Source of the DNA: Mesorhizobium sp. B2-1-8
GTDB taxonomy: Bacteria; Pseudomonadota; Alphaproteobacteria; Rhizobiales; Rhizobiaceae
Direction: 5' to 3'
Length of the DNA stretch: 64,000 nt
Assembly (NCBI RefSeq): GCF_006442545.2
Contig: NZ_CP083952.1
Coordinates: forward strand, 1,488,001 to 1,552,000
In this document: piece after piece, positions 52,348 to 61,236 of the stretch
Position numbering within the stretch: position 1 is the stretch's first letter
How the letters are laid out: every line of letters starts with the position of its first letter
Notes under the pieces: generated by a model
What the model saw: only the letters and a program-made list of their open reading frames with translations
Told to the model about the DNA's origin: nothing
Database searches by the model: none
Made by a program: the position numbers and the translations under genes

Positions 52348-53469
52348 ATGGGTGGTTTCCCGATTCCCGTCTCGGTGCTGACCGGCTTCCTCGGGGCCGG
52401 CAAGACGACATTGCTCAACCGGCTCCTGAAGGATCCGGCGCTGGCCGATACCGCGGTCATCATCAACGAGTATGGCGAGGTGGCGATCGACCATCTGTTG
52501 GTCGAGCAGGCTTCCGACGGCATCATCCAGCTTTCCGACGGCTGCCTGTGTTGCACGGTGCGCGGCGAACTGGTCGACACGCTGGCCGACCTTGTCGACC
52601 GGCTGCAGACCGGCCGCATCGCCCGGCTTGCCCGCGTCATCGTCGAGACCACGGGACTGGCCGACCCGGCGCCGGTGCTGCAGTCGATCATGACCCATCC
52701 GGCGCTGGTCCAGGCATTTCGGCTCGACGGCGTCATCACCCTGGTCGATGCTGTCAACGGTGGTGCGACGCTCGATGCGCATGTCGAGGCGGTCAAGCAG
52801 GTCGCGGTGGCCGACCGCATCGTGCTCTCCAAGGCCGACCTGGTCACCGATCGCGGCAACCTCGAAACGCTGCGGGCGCGCTTGCGGCAGATCAATCCCG
52901 GGGCTCAGCTGCTCGATGTCGTGGAGACGAAAACCGGGGTGGCGGCACTGTTCGACTGCGGCCTCTACAATCCGGCGACCAAGTCCGCCGACGTGCGGCG
53001 TTGGCTCGGCGAAGAGGCGGCGAATGACCACGACCATCATGACCATGAGGGGCACGGGCATGACCACGGGGGGCACGAGCATGGCCATGTCCATCGCCAC
53101 GATCAGCGCGTAAAAACCCATTCGTTGGTGCATGACGGGCCGGTGCCGTTTTCAGCCATCGAGATGTTCCTCGATCTCCTGCGCTCGACCCATGGCGAGC
53201 ACCTGCTGCGGATGAAGGGCGTCATCGAACTACAGGAGGACCCGTCGCGGCCGCTGGTCGTGCATGGCGTGCAGAAGATCCTGCATCCGCCGGCGCGATT
53301 GCCATCCTGGCCGGACAGCCAGCGCGGCACGCGTCTGGTACTGATTACGCTCGACATGCCGGAAGACTATGTACGCCGGCTGTTCGCCGCCTTCACCAAC
53401 CGGCCGTCGGTCGACACGCCTGACCGCGCGGCGCTGGAAAACAATCCGCTGGCGATCGCTGGGCGTTAA
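52348..53469 (+). CDS. CobW/COG0523 G3E-family GTPase with His-rich loop
   Basis: A 373-residue metal-chaperone-type GTPase. Walker A is LTGFLGAGKTTLLN, followed by INEYGEVAIDH, the metal motif GCLCC, the ETTGLADPAPV segment and the guanine motif SKADLV. Between GTPase and C-terminal CobW domains (residues about 225-255) is a stretch with well over ten His residues (NDHDHHDHEGHGHDHGG then more). This fits zinc or cobalt handling. It starts 4 bp after the carboxypeptidase stop, so the two are probably co-transcribed. Confidence 0.92.
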   Translation: MGGFPIPVSVLTGFLGAGKTTLLNRLLKDPALADTAVIINEYGEVAIDHLLVEQASDGIIQLSDGCLCCTVRGELVDTLADLVDRLQTGRIARLARVIVETTGLADPAPVLQSIMTHPALVQAFRLDGVITLVDAVNGGATLDAHVEAVKQVAVADRIVLSKADLVTDRGNLETLRARLRQINPGAQLLDVVETKTGVAALFDCGLYNPATKSADVRRWLGEEAANDHDHHDHEGHGHDHGGHEHGHVHRHDQRVKTHSLVHDGPVPFSAIEMFLDLLRSTHGEHLLRMKGVIELQEDPSRPLVVHGVQKILHPPARLPSWPDSQRGTRLVLITLDMPEDYVRRLFAAFTNRPSVDTPDRAALENNPLAIAGR

Positions 53470-53472
53470 ATT

Positions 53473-53706
53473 CTACGACTGCTGTTCGCCGCGTTCGACC
53501 AGAAAGCGATGGCCACCGGACATCGCCGCCGTCTCGATCAATTGGTGACCGCTGTCGGCGCAGAACGCCGGAATGTCGATGACGGCCAGCGGATCGGTCG
53601 TCTCCAGCCAGAGCCTGCTGCCGGGCTGCATCCCGGCTAGGCGCTTTTTCGCCTTCAGCACGGGCAAGGGGCAGTTCAGCCCTTTCAGGTCATAGACGGC
53701 GGCCAA
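53473..53706 (-). CDS. TusA-family sulfurtransferase-like protein
   Basis: A 77-residue protein of the TusA/SirA fold with the active-site motif LNCPLPVLKAKKRL (CPxP with catalytic Cys). It carries sulfur as a persulfide for tRNA thiolation or cofactor pathways. The first codon is TTG at 53706, one base after the stop of the lipoprotein gene, so translation is coupled. No ATG is available in frame. Converges with the CobW gene (3 bp apart). Confidence 0.88.
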   Translation of the reverse strand: MAAVYDLKGLNCPLPVLKAKKRLAGMQPGSRLWLETTDPLAVIDIPAFCADSGHQLIETAAMSGGHRFLVERGEQQS

Positions 53707-53707
53707 C

Positions 53708-55048
53708 TCAGCCGCCGAACATGCCGAGCAGCTTGTTCTTCAGCTTCGTCACCCGGCTCTCGTCGGCACTCGCGGCCTGTGTCTCGGCCACGGGTGCCGC
53801 CTCGGCGGGGGCGGCGATGGTCGCGGTGGCGACAGGAGCTTCCTTGGCGGCCTTGGCCGCAATCTTGGCGGTCTTGGCCGCTTCCTTTTCGGCCAGCGCT
53901 TGGGCCTTGGCGGCTTGCTTTTCTGCCAGTGCCTGTGCCTTGGCCTGCTTGGCGGCCTCGATCGCCGCCAGCCTCTGCTCCTCGGCCTTCTGCTTGGCGG
54001 CCTTTTCGGCGTCGAGCGCGGCCATCTTGCGGCCGGCTGGCGAATCGATGCGGCCCATGCGCGCCGTCTCGGTCACCGAACCGTCGGTGTTGAGCGACGG
54101 CGGATCGATCGGCACGCGCTCGCCACGAGCCCGGCGCTTGGACCAGTCGGAGACGATGCTGGCTTCCTTGATGCCGGCAATCGTCGGCTTGGGTGGCGGC
54201 ACGCTGGCCTTGAGCGCACTGTTGAAGGCCGCGTCATAGGTGCTTTGATAGGCGTTGTAGGCGCTCTTCAGCGAATCCGGCTGGGTGGTCGCCGGGCAGG
54301 GGCCGGTCGGATTGAAGGTCTGCCCGTCGGCGGCCACCTGATTGAAGACGTAGCGCTTCTCGCAGACATCGACCTTCGGCGGCACCTTAGTGACCTCGAA
54401 ATTGTCGTAGCCGACCTTGAGCATCTTCCAGAATTCGTAATTCGGGTCGTTGCGGTAGCGCGCCATATTGGCGGCGGTCATGCGGAACGGAAAAGCCTGG
54501 ATCTGGAACTCGGTCTGGCCGCCCTGGAAGGCGTCACGGCCGAAGGCGTAGATCTGCTCGATCTGTGCGTCGGTCATCGAATAGCAGCCCGATGACGAGC
54601 AGGCGCCATGGACCATCAGATTCTGGCCGGTGCGGCCGTTGGCACGATCATAGGCGTTGGGAAAGCCGATGTTGAACGACAAATGGTAGTTCGAGCGCGG
54701 ATTCATCTGCGACGGGCGCACCGTGTAAAAACCTTCCGGCGCCTGGCGGTCGCCCTCGGTGTATTTCGGCCCGAGCTTGCCCGACCATTTGCAGATGTCA
54801 TAGCTCGCCACCATGTCGTAGCGGCCGTTGGTCTTGGCCTTCCAGATCTCGAGCTTGCCTTCTTCCTTGAAGATGCGCGCCATCACCGAGGAGGTGCGGA
54901 CCATGCCCTTGGCCCTCATGTCGGCGAGGATCTTGTCCGGCAGCGGCTTGTTGGCTTCCGGGGCAAAGTCCTTCATCGACGAATCATTGCAGCCCGCGAC
55001 GGCTATCGAGGCGGCAAGGACTCCAGTACGGGCAAGCTTGGCAAACAT
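53708..55048 (-). CDS. YafK-like L,D-transpeptidase lipoprotein with Ala/Lys-rich tail
   Basis: A 446-residue protein. Signal peptide with lipobox ASIAVAGC (Cys20), so probably lipid-anchored. The YkuD-type domain of the YafK branch (about 50-215) has VHGACSSSGCYSM with the catalytic Cys. The C-terminal part from about 330 is Ala/Lys/Glu-rich and likely a coiled coil (EKAAKQKAEEQRLAAIEAAK and repeats). YafK-type enzymes cut or form meso-diaminopimelate links of envelope lipoproteins. ATG 55048. TusA follows immediately. Confidence 0.9.
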   Translation of the reverse strand: MFAKLARTGVLAASIAVAGCNDSSMKDFAPEANKPLPDKILADMRAKGMVRTSSVMARIFKEEGKLEIWKAKTNGRYDMVASYDICKWSGKLGPKYTEGDRQAPEGFYTVRPSQMNPRSNYHLSFNIGFPNAYDRANGRTGQNLMVHGACSSSGCYSMTDAQIEQIYAFGRDAFQGGQTEFQIQAFPFRMTAANMARYRNDPNYEFWKMLKVGYDNFEVTKVPPKVDVCEKRYVFNQVAADGQTFNPTGPCPATTQPDSLKSAYNAYQSTYDAAFNSALKASVPPPKPTIAGIKEASIVSDWSKRRARGERVPIDPPSLNTDGSVTETARMGRIDSPAGRKMAALDAEKAAKQKAEEQRLAAIEAAKQAKAQALAEKQAAKAQALAEKEAAKTAKIAAKAAKEAPVATATIAAPAEAAPVAETQAASADESRVTKLKNKLLGMFGG

Positions 55049-55289
55049 GGATAAGTCTATGTCTTTTCCCGGGCCAATGGCTTCGAAACGGCCAAACCCC
55101 GCATGCTGAACACTGACGGAACGTAAGCCCGTTAACCTTGAAAATTCCTTACCGCAAGGCGCGGCCGATCCATCACGGTGATTTCATTGAACCGAATGGG
55201 GCGGCATTTTTGTGGCGAAATTGCTCATCGCCGCCACATTGCTGCGGGCAGAGCGCTCCCGGCAACGTTGTTCCGCCGCCCAAGAGGCG

Positions 55290-56240
55290 TCAGAGGCTGC
55301 GGCCCATCGCCAGATATTTCTCGCGGCGCTGTTCGCGGAAATCGGTGTTGGCGCCGGCAAACTCCCTCATCGTCTTGGCGATGAGGTCGCCGGTCGCGGC
55401 AATCACCGTTTCGGGCGCGCGCTGGGCACCGCCCATCGGCTCGGGGATGATGGCGTCGATGATCTTTAGTTCCAGCAGATCCTGGGCGGTGATCTTCATG
55501 TTGGTCGCCGCGTCCTTGGAGCGCGTCGTGTCGCGCCACAGGATGGAGGCGGCGCCTTCAGGCGAAATCACCGAATAGATAGCGTGTTCGAGCATGTAGA
55601 CGCGGTTGGCGGTGGCGATCGCGATGGCGCCGCCCGAACCGCCTTCGCCGATGACCACCGAGATCGACGGCACTTTCAGCCCAAGGCAAGCCGAGGTCGA
55701 GCGGGCGATGGCTTCGGCTTGGCCGCGCTCCTCGGCGCCGACGCCGGGATAGGCGCCGGCCGTGTCGACCAGCGTCAGCAGCGGGATCTTGAAACGATCG
55801 GCAAGCTCCATCAGCCGCACCGCCTTGCGATAGCCTTCGGGGCGCACGGAGCCGAAATTGTGCTTGAGGCGGCTCGCCGTGTCCGAGCCCTTTTCCTGGC
55901 CGAGAATTGCGATGGGTTCGCCGCGGAAACGGGCAAAACCGCCGACGATCGCCTGGTCCTCGCCGAAGTTGCGGTCGCCGGCGAGCGGCGTGAAGTCGCT
56001 GAACAGGCCTTTGATGTAGTCGACGCAGTGCGGCCGGTCGGAGTGGCGCGCCACCTGCACCTTCTGCCACGGCGTCAGCGCCTTGTAGAGTTCGCGCAGC
56101 GCATCGCGCGAGCGCTTCTCGAGCCTGGTGATCTCATCGGCGACATCGACCGCCTCGCCGTTCTCGGCAAGCTTCTTGAGCTCGAGGATCTTGAGCTCAA
56201 GATCCTGCACCGGCTTTTCGAAATCGAGGTAATTGTACAT
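55290..56240 (-). CDS. accA: Acetyl-CoA carboxylase carboxyltransferase subunit alpha
   Basis: A 316-residue subunit that, with AccD, transfers CO2 from biotin to acetyl-CoA to form malonyl-CoA for fatty acid synthesis. Start MYNYLDFEKPVQDLELKI is the standard N-terminus; the frame to 56294 is an extension. Family blocks: RPHCVDYIKGLFSDFTPLAG, AILGQEKGSDTASRLKHNFG, LVDTAGAYPGVGAEERGQAE and GEGGSGGAIAIATANRVYML. Full length, housekeeping. Confidence 0.96.
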   Translation of the reverse strand: MYNYLDFEKPVQDLELKILELKKLAENGEAVDVADEITRLEKRSRDALRELYKALTPWQKVQVARHSDRPHCVDYIKGLFSDFTPLAGDRNFGEDQAIVGGFARFRGEPIAILGQEKGSDTASRLKHNFGSVRPEGYRKAVRLMELADRFKIPLLTLVDTAGAYPGVGAEERGQAEAIARSTSACLGLKVPSISVVIGEGGSGGAIAIATANRVYMLEHAIYSVISPEGAASILWRDTTRSKDAATNMKITAQDLLELKIIDAIIPEPMGGAQRAPETVIAATGDLIAKTMREFAGANTDFREQRREKYLAMGRSL

Positions 56241-56338
56241 GCTTGGGCGGACCGATGCGTCGGAAGGCAATGACTGCGGAACCGTTGAAACCAAGGCTCC
56301 GGGCGGTGAAATGTCGTTCTCACATAGCGATATGAGGC

Positions 56339-57256
56339 CTAGTCGGCAAGCGGATGATGATCGTTGACCAGCCGCACCAGCCGCTCCTCCAGCACATGGG
56401 TGTAAATCTGCGTCGTCGATATGTCGGCATGGCCGAGCAGTTGCTGCACGGCCCTGAGATCGGCGCCGTTCTGCAGGAGATGGCTGGCGAAGGCATGGCG
56501 CAGCACGTGCGGCGAGATCTTGGCCGAGGCGATGCCGGCGCGCGCCGCCAGGCCTTTTAGATCGCGAGCAAAGACCTGGCGCGAGAGATAGCCGCTGTCG
56601 GATGTCGCCGGGAACAGGAACGGGCTGTCGGCGAAGGCAGGTAGCTTGGCCCGAGCGTCAAGCCAGCTCCGCATCGCCGCGCGCGCCTTGGCCGACAACG
56701 GCACCATGCGTTCCTTGTCGCCCTTGCCGCGCACCATGAAGAAACGGTCGTCGCGTTGCGCCACCGTCACCGGCAGACCGACCAGTTCGGAAACGCGCAG
56801 ACCCGTTGCGTAGAGCACTTCGACCAGCGCATGCAGGCGCAACGCCGCCAGCCTGTCGGCGTGGCCGAGCCCGGCATCGCCGGCTTCGTGCGCGGCGCGG
56901 TCGATCAGCCGACCGGTTTCGGCCTCGCTCATCGTCTTGGGGAGCGGGCGGCCCTTTTTCGGGCTGTCCAGCGTCCCGGTCGGGTCGTCGCCGCGCAGGC
57001 CTTCGGCATAGAGGAACTTGAAGAATTGGCGGATCGCCGACAGTTTGCGCGCTTGTGACGCCGGCGCGAAGCCGCGCGCGGCGATGTCGTCGAGATAGGC
57101 CCTGATATTGGCGGCACCTGCGCGGGCAAGTCCGCCATCGATCCCGTCGGAAGCATCCTCCAGATCGCGGCGATAGGAGGAAAGCGTGTTCTCGGCCGCT
57201 CCCCGCTCGGCGCTCATCATTTCCAGGAAGGCCTCGATACGGGCGGCGCTGTTCAT
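56339..57256 (-). CDS. xerD: Tyrosine recombinase XerD
   Basis: A 305-residue site-specific recombinase that resolves chromosome dimers at dif with XerC. N-terminal SAM-like domain (about 3-90), catalytic domain with Arg in [14 protein letters not shown], Lys in [13 protein letters not shown], HxxR in [15 protein letters not shown], His in [16 protein letters not shown] with the nucleophile Tyr. AAGGAC precedes ATG 57256. It sits in the conserved xerD / aroKB divergon and is a housekeeping copy, not a phage integrase. Confidence 0.94.
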   Translation of the reverse strand: MNSAARIEAFLEMMSAERGAAENTLSSYRRDLEDASDGIDGGLARAGAANIRAYLDDIAARGFAPASQARKLSAIRQFFKFLYAEGLRGDDPTGTLDSPKKGRPLPKTMSEAETGRLIDRAAHEAGDAGLGHADRLAALRLHALVEVLYATGLRVSELVGLPVTVAQRDDRFFMVRGKGDKERMVPLSAKARAAMRSWLDARAKLPAFADSPFLFPATSDSGYLSRQVFARDLKGLAARAGIASAKISPHVLRHAFASHLLQNGADLRAVQQLLGHADISTTQIYTHVLEERLVRLVNDHHPLAD

Positions 57257-57290
57257 GTCCTTGAGGCGGTCCGAGTCAGTTTTTTGGGGT

Positions 57291-57443
57291 TCAGTTTTTC
57301 TTGGGATTGAGCTTTTCCGGCGGAATACGCACGCTCATTTCCGCTCTTTTCGGCTCGACGAACATCACCAGAGCAAACATCGTACCATAGGCAATGCCGG
57401 CCAGAATCGCTGCTATCACGACAAAGCGAAACAGTGTCGGCAT
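57291..57443 (-). CDS. Small conserved membrane protein (50 aa)
   Basis: Fifty residues with one membrane helix (about 5-28: [20 protein letters not shown]) and a short basic tail ending NPKKN. GGGCGAGAATTA precedes ATG 57443. The same kind of tiny gene between xerD and aroK is found in other Rhizobiales, which supports it despite the size. It shares the promoter region with divergent aroK. Function unknown. Confidence 0.7.
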   Translation of the reverse strand: MPTLFRFVVIAAILAGIAYGTMFALVMFVEPKRAEMSVRIPPEKLNPKKN

Positions 57444-57653
57444 TAATTCTCGCCCGTCTTTTTGTTCTGCGTTTCCAAACCCTGTGCCCTTATGGGACGC
57501 CAATCCTGCCAATTCAAGGAAGAAGCAGGCCCCTGTTAGCAACTTCTTATGCGAGCGTCCCTCTGTCCATATCGGCCCAAGGCACTCGGCACGCTTGACG
57601 CAAACCGGCTTTTCATGTCGATACGCCGGCAAAGAGGGCCCAAGAAACAGCTG

Positions 57654-58265
57654 ATGAACGCGCTACAGGCAAATCCTCCAGGCGAGACCCATGCCGCGCT
57701 GCTTGGCCGGCTGGGCGGTCGGTCCATTGTCTTTGTCGGGCTGATGGGCGCCGGCAAGACCGCGATCGGCCGCAAGGTGTCGACGATGCTTTCGCTGCCC
57801 TTCATCGACAGCGACCAGGAGATCGAGAGCGTGTCGCGGATGACCGTTCCGGAGCTGTTCGAGCGCTATGGCGAGACCGAGTTCCGGGCGCTGGAACAGC
57901 GAGTCATCCTGCGCGTGCTTGAAAACGGCCCGCAGGTTCTGTCGACCGGAGGCGGTGCCTTCATGAACGCGCAGACGCGCGAGGCCATCGCCGCGCACGG
58001 CGTGTCGGTGTGGCTGAAGGCCGAGCTCGACCTTCTGATGGACCGCGTTTCCAAGAAGCAGAACCGGCCGCTTTTGAAAAGCGCCGATCCCCGCGCGGTA
58101 CTTGAGCGGCTGATGGGGGAACGCTATCCGGTCTATGCCACCGCTGACATCACCGTGCCGACCCGCGACGATCGCAAGGAGGTCATCGCTGCCGAGGTGG
58201 TCGAGGCGCTGTGCCGGCATTTCGGCATCGATGCGATAGCCGCGACCGGCGAGGTCGATTCATGA
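57654..58265 (+). CDS. aroK: Shikimate kinase
   Basis: A 203-residue kinase for step five of the shikimate pathway. Walker A is [16 protein letters not shown], the shikimate-binding Asp is in FIDSDQEIE, the Arg in FRALEQRVI, the GGG motif in LSTGGGAFM and the lid Arg in KQNRPLLK. The start is not certain: ATG 57654 gives the usual N-terminus, while 57615 or 57549 add 13 or 35 residues. The stop overlaps aroB in ATGA. Confidence 0.94.
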   Translation: MNALQANPPGETHAALLGRLGGRSIVFVGLMGAGKTAIGRKVSTMLSLPFIDSDQEIESVSRMTVPELFERYGETEFRALEQRVILRVLENGPQVLSTGGGAFMNAQTREAIAAHGVSVWLKAELDLLMDRVSKKQNRPLLKSADPRAVLERLMGERYPVYATADITVPTRDDRKEVIAAEVVEALCRHFGIDAIAATGEVDS

Positions 58266-59398
58266 GCACGGATCAGCCAGTCACCGTCGAAGTCGGTCTC
58301 GGCGACAGGGCCTACGACATATTGATCGGCGCCGGCCTGCTGTCGCGCGCCGGCGCCGAGATTTCGCGCCGGCTGCCGGGCACACGTGCCGCCGTCGTGA
58401 CCGACGAGAACGTCGCCGCCGCGCATCTCGATGCGCTGAAGGCCGGGCTTGAGAAGGGTGGCATCCAGCCGGTCGTCATCACGATGCCGCCTGGCGAGAA
58501 GACCAAGAGCTTTGCCCATCTGGAGGCGGTGGTCGATGGTGTCCTGGCGGCAAGGCTGGAGCGCGGCGACGTCGTCATCGCGCTTGGCGGTGGCGTCATC
58601 GGCGATCTCACCGGCTTTGCCGCGGGCATCGTGCGGCGGGGCATGAATTTCGTGCAGGTTCCGACCTCGCTGCTGGCGCAGGTCGATTCCTCGGTCGGCG
58701 GCAAGACCGGCATCAACAGCCCGCGCGGCAAGAACCTCGTCGGTGTCTTCCTCCAGCCCAGGCTGGTGCTGGCCGATACCGAAGTGCTCGACACGCTGCC
58801 GATCCGCGAATTCCGCGCCGGCTATGCCGAGCTTGCCAAATACGGGCTGATCGACCGGCCGCAATTCTTCGCCTGGCTGGAAGCGAACTGGGAAAAGGTG
58901 TTCGCCGGCGGACCGGAGCGGGTCGAGGCCATTGCCGAGGCCTGCCGCGCCAAGGCCGATGTCGTTGCCCGCGACGAGTTCGAGGCCGGTGACCGCGCCT
59001 TGCTCAATCTCGGGCACACATTCGGCCATGCGCTGGAAGCCGCCACGCAGTATGACGGCGCTCGCCTCGTCCATGGCGAGGGGGTCGCCATCGGTATGGC
59101 GCTGGCGCACCGGTTCTCGTCGCGGCTCAATCTCGCCAGCCCCGACGACGCGGCCCGCGTCGAGGCACATCTGCGTGCGGTCGGCCTGCCGTGGCGGATG
59201 GCCGATATCCCGGGTGACTTGCCCGATGCCGAGGCCCTGCTTTCATTCATCACGCAGGACAAGAAGGTGTCGCGCGGCGCGCTGACCTTCATTCTGACAC
59301 GCGGCATCGGCCAAGCCTTCATCGCCAAGGACGTACCGGCCTCGGAAGTGCTGTCGTTCCTCGGGGAAAACCATCCAGCCAGCCGGAAAGCCGGCTGA
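58262..59398 (+). CDS. aroB: 3-Dehydroquinate synthase
   Basis: A 378-residue NAD- and zinc-dependent enzyme that makes 3-dehydroquinate in the shikimate pathway. Signatures: [63 protein letters not shown], a metal Glu in [11 protein letters not shown], and metal His residues in [14 protein letters not shown] and [11 protein letters not shown]. Coupled to aroK by ATGA and followed after one base by the CBS-domain gene. Confidence 0.96.
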   Translation: MSTDQPVTVEVGLGDRAYDILIGAGLLSRAGAEISRRLPGTRAAVVTDENVAAAHLDALKAGLEKGGIQPVVITMPPGEKTKSFAHLEAVVDGVLAARLERGDVVIALGGGVIGDLTGFAAGIVRRGMNFVQVPTSLLAQVDSSVGGKTGINSPRGKNLVGVFLQPRLVLADTEVLDTLPIREFRAGYAELAKYGLIDRPQFFAWLEANWEKVFAGGPERVEAIAEACRAKADVVARDEFEAGDRALLNLGHTFGHALEAATQYDGARLVHGEGVAIGMALAHRFSSRLNLASPDDAARVEAHLRAVGLPWRMADIPGDLPDAEALLSFITQDKKVSRGALTFILTRGIGQAFIAKDVPASEVLSFLGENHPASRKAG

Positions 59399-59399
59399 G

Positions 59400-60290
59400 A
59401 TGGACAATGGCTGGATCGTCGTCGCCGTCCTTGCCATCCTCGTCCTGCTGGTCGTTGCCGTGCGCACACGCCTGCTTGCCATGTTCGGCTATGAGCTGTC
59501 GCGCATCGAGCCGCAGCGCTCGAGCCAGGACGAATTGCGCGGCGCGGTCGACGATTTTCGCCGCGACGGACAGGTTGTGCGCGAGGATCGCGACCGTATC
59601 GGCGGACTGTTCGACCTCGAAGAGCTCGAAGTGTCCGACGTCATGGTCCACCGCACCAACATGCGCTCGGTCAATGCCGACAATGCGCCCGAGGCGGTGG
59701 TGCGCGAGATCCTGCAGAGCCCGCACACCCGCATGCCGCTCTGGAAAGGCTCGCTCGACAATATCGTCGGCGTGCTGCACGCCAAGGATCTGCTGCGTGC
59801 ACTGAACGAGGTCGGCAACGATTTTTCGCAAATCGACGTGATGAAGATCGCGTCAAAACCCTGGTTCGTGCCCGACACCACGACCTTGCAGGAACAGCTC
59901 AACGCGTTCCTGCGCCGCAAGGCTCATTTCGCCGTCGTCGTCGACGAATATGGCGAGGTCGAGGGGCTGGTGACGCTGGAGGACATCATCGAGGAGATCG
60001 TCGGCGAGATCGCCGACGAGCATGATGTCGACATCCAGGGCGTCAAGCAGGAGGCGGACGGTTCCGTCGTCGTCGAAGGCACGGTGCCGATCCGCGACCT
60101 CAACCGGGCGCTCGACTGGAACCTGCCGGACGAGGAGGCGACCACCATCGCCGGCCTCGTCATCCACGAGGCGCAATCGATCCCCGAGGAGAAGCAGGCC
60201 TTTACGTTCCACGGCAAGCGCTTCGTCGTCATGAAACGCGACAAGAACCGGATTGCCAGGGTCAGGATCAGGCCAGCCGGCGACAGTTAG
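59400..60290 (+). CDS. CBS-domain CorC/HlyC protein with most of its DUF21 domain missing
   Basis: A 296-residue member of the CNNM/CorC family. One membrane helix remains (WIVVAVLAILVLLVVAV), then directly RTRLLAMFG and the segment SSQDELRGAVDDFRRDG that follows the DUF21 membrane domain in full-length relatives. The CBS pair (about 75-200: LEVSDVMVHRTNMRSV, HFAVVVDEYGEVEGLVTLED) and the CorC/HlyC domain (about 215-290) are intact. Usual rhizobial relatives have about 430 residues with four helices, so about 140 residues seem lost in frame. Sits right after aroB (one-base gap), its typical neighbour. Ion transport is doubtful. Confidence 0.85.
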   Translation: MDNGWIVVAVLAILVLLVVAVRTRLLAMFGYELSRIEPQRSSQDELRGAVDDFRRDGQVVREDRDRIGGLFDLEELEVSDVMVHRTNMRSVNADNAPEAVVREILQSPHTRMPLWKGSLDNIVGVLHAKDLLRALNEVGNDFSQIDVMKIASKPWFVPDTTTLQEQLNAFLRRKAHFAVVVDEYGEVEGLVTLEDIIEEIVGEIADEHDVDIQGVKQEADGSVVVEGTVPIRDLNRALDWNLPDEEATTIAGLVIHEAQSIPEEKQAFTFHGKRFVVMKRDKNRIARVRIRPAGDS

Positions 60291-60355
60291 ACTAGAGCCG
60301 CCGCCTTGCCGATCCTTCACTGGAATTCCCGCCCGCCGGGATGCATTCTTTGCCG

Positions 60356-61162
60356 ATGATGATTATCGATCGGCGAACCTTGCTCCTGGCTTCGATGTCC
60401 ACCTTGTTGCCTGCTGGGGCATTGGCGGCGCGAGACAAGCCATCGCCCGAAACCTTCGACTGTGGACCGGCCAAGCTCGACATCTATGCGCCCGGTGGCG
60501 CGAGAAACCTGCCGGTTGTCTTCTTCGTCCATGGCGGCGCGTGGCGGTTCGGCAGACGCAGCCAGGTCAACGCCAAACCGGCCTTCCTGCTTGCCAACGG
60601 CTTCTGCTTCGTCTCCGTCGACTACCGCATGCTGCCACAGGCTGATGTCGCCACCCAGGCGGGCGATGTCGAGAAGGCCTATGCCTATATCAGGGCCAAT
60701 ATCGCCCAACATGGCGGCGATCCCAGCCGTATCGTCGGCATGGGCCATTCGGCCGGCTGCCACCTGATTGCCCTGACCGGCATGCGCGGCGGACTGCCCG
60801 GCGTCGCCGGCCTGCTTCTCGATGATACCCGGGCCTATGATCTCGCCGCACTTTCCAGGAATGGGGGCATGGTTCGGGCCTATGCGCGGGCCTTTTCCGA
60901 TCCTTCGCAATGGGCGGCACTTTCGCCGGCGAGCTATGTGGACGGCCGCAAGCATCCGCCAACCTTCATTGCCTATTCTCGCGCCGAGGGTCGCGGCGAA
61001 CAGTCCACGGCCTTTGCCGAGCTCCTGCGCGCCAGCGGCACTGGGGTGACGCTGTTCGACGGCAGTGCTTATACGCACATGTCGATCAACCGCGATTTCG
61101 GTGAGGATGGCGACGCGCTGACCATCGCGGCGCTGGCGTTCCTGAAATCGACGGTCGGCTGA
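60356..61162 (+). CDS. Exported alpha/beta hydrolase (esterase-like)
   Basis: About 268 residues. The N-terminus has a twin-arginine-like signal (MIIDRRTLLLASMSTLLPAG, cleavage near ALAA). The hydrolase fold shows the oxyanion motif FFVHGGAWRFG (HGG type of the hormone-sensitive-lipase/BD-FAE group), nucleophile VGMGHSAGCHL and a likely catalytic His in SAYTHMSINRDF. It may be an arylformamidase-like or carboxylesterase-type enzyme. ATG 60356, 60359 and 60341 are all possible. Converges with spoVR. Confidence 0.85.
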   Translation: MMIIDRRTLLLASMSTLLPAGALAARDKPSPETFDCGPAKLDIYAPGGARNLPVVFFVHGGAWRFGRRSQVNAKPAFLLANGFCFVSVDYRMLPQADVATQAGDVEKAYAYIRANIAQHGGDPSRIVGMGHSAGCHLIALTGMRGGLPGVAGLLLDDTRAYDLAALSRNGGMVRAYARAFSDPSQWAALSPASYVDGRKHPPTFIAYSRAEGRGEQSTAFAELLRASGTGVTLFDGSAYTHMSINRDFGEDGDALTIAALAFLKSTVG

Positions 61163-61236
61163 GCGCACCGGCGCGTCCGCGGAGCGTGTTCTACTCGTTC
61201 CGCCCGACAGCGTCCGATGAAAGCCGAGGCCGAAAC

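Noticed and set aside
56339..57256. Phage or island integrase
   Set aside because: Sequence and synteny match XerD; there are no phage genes around.
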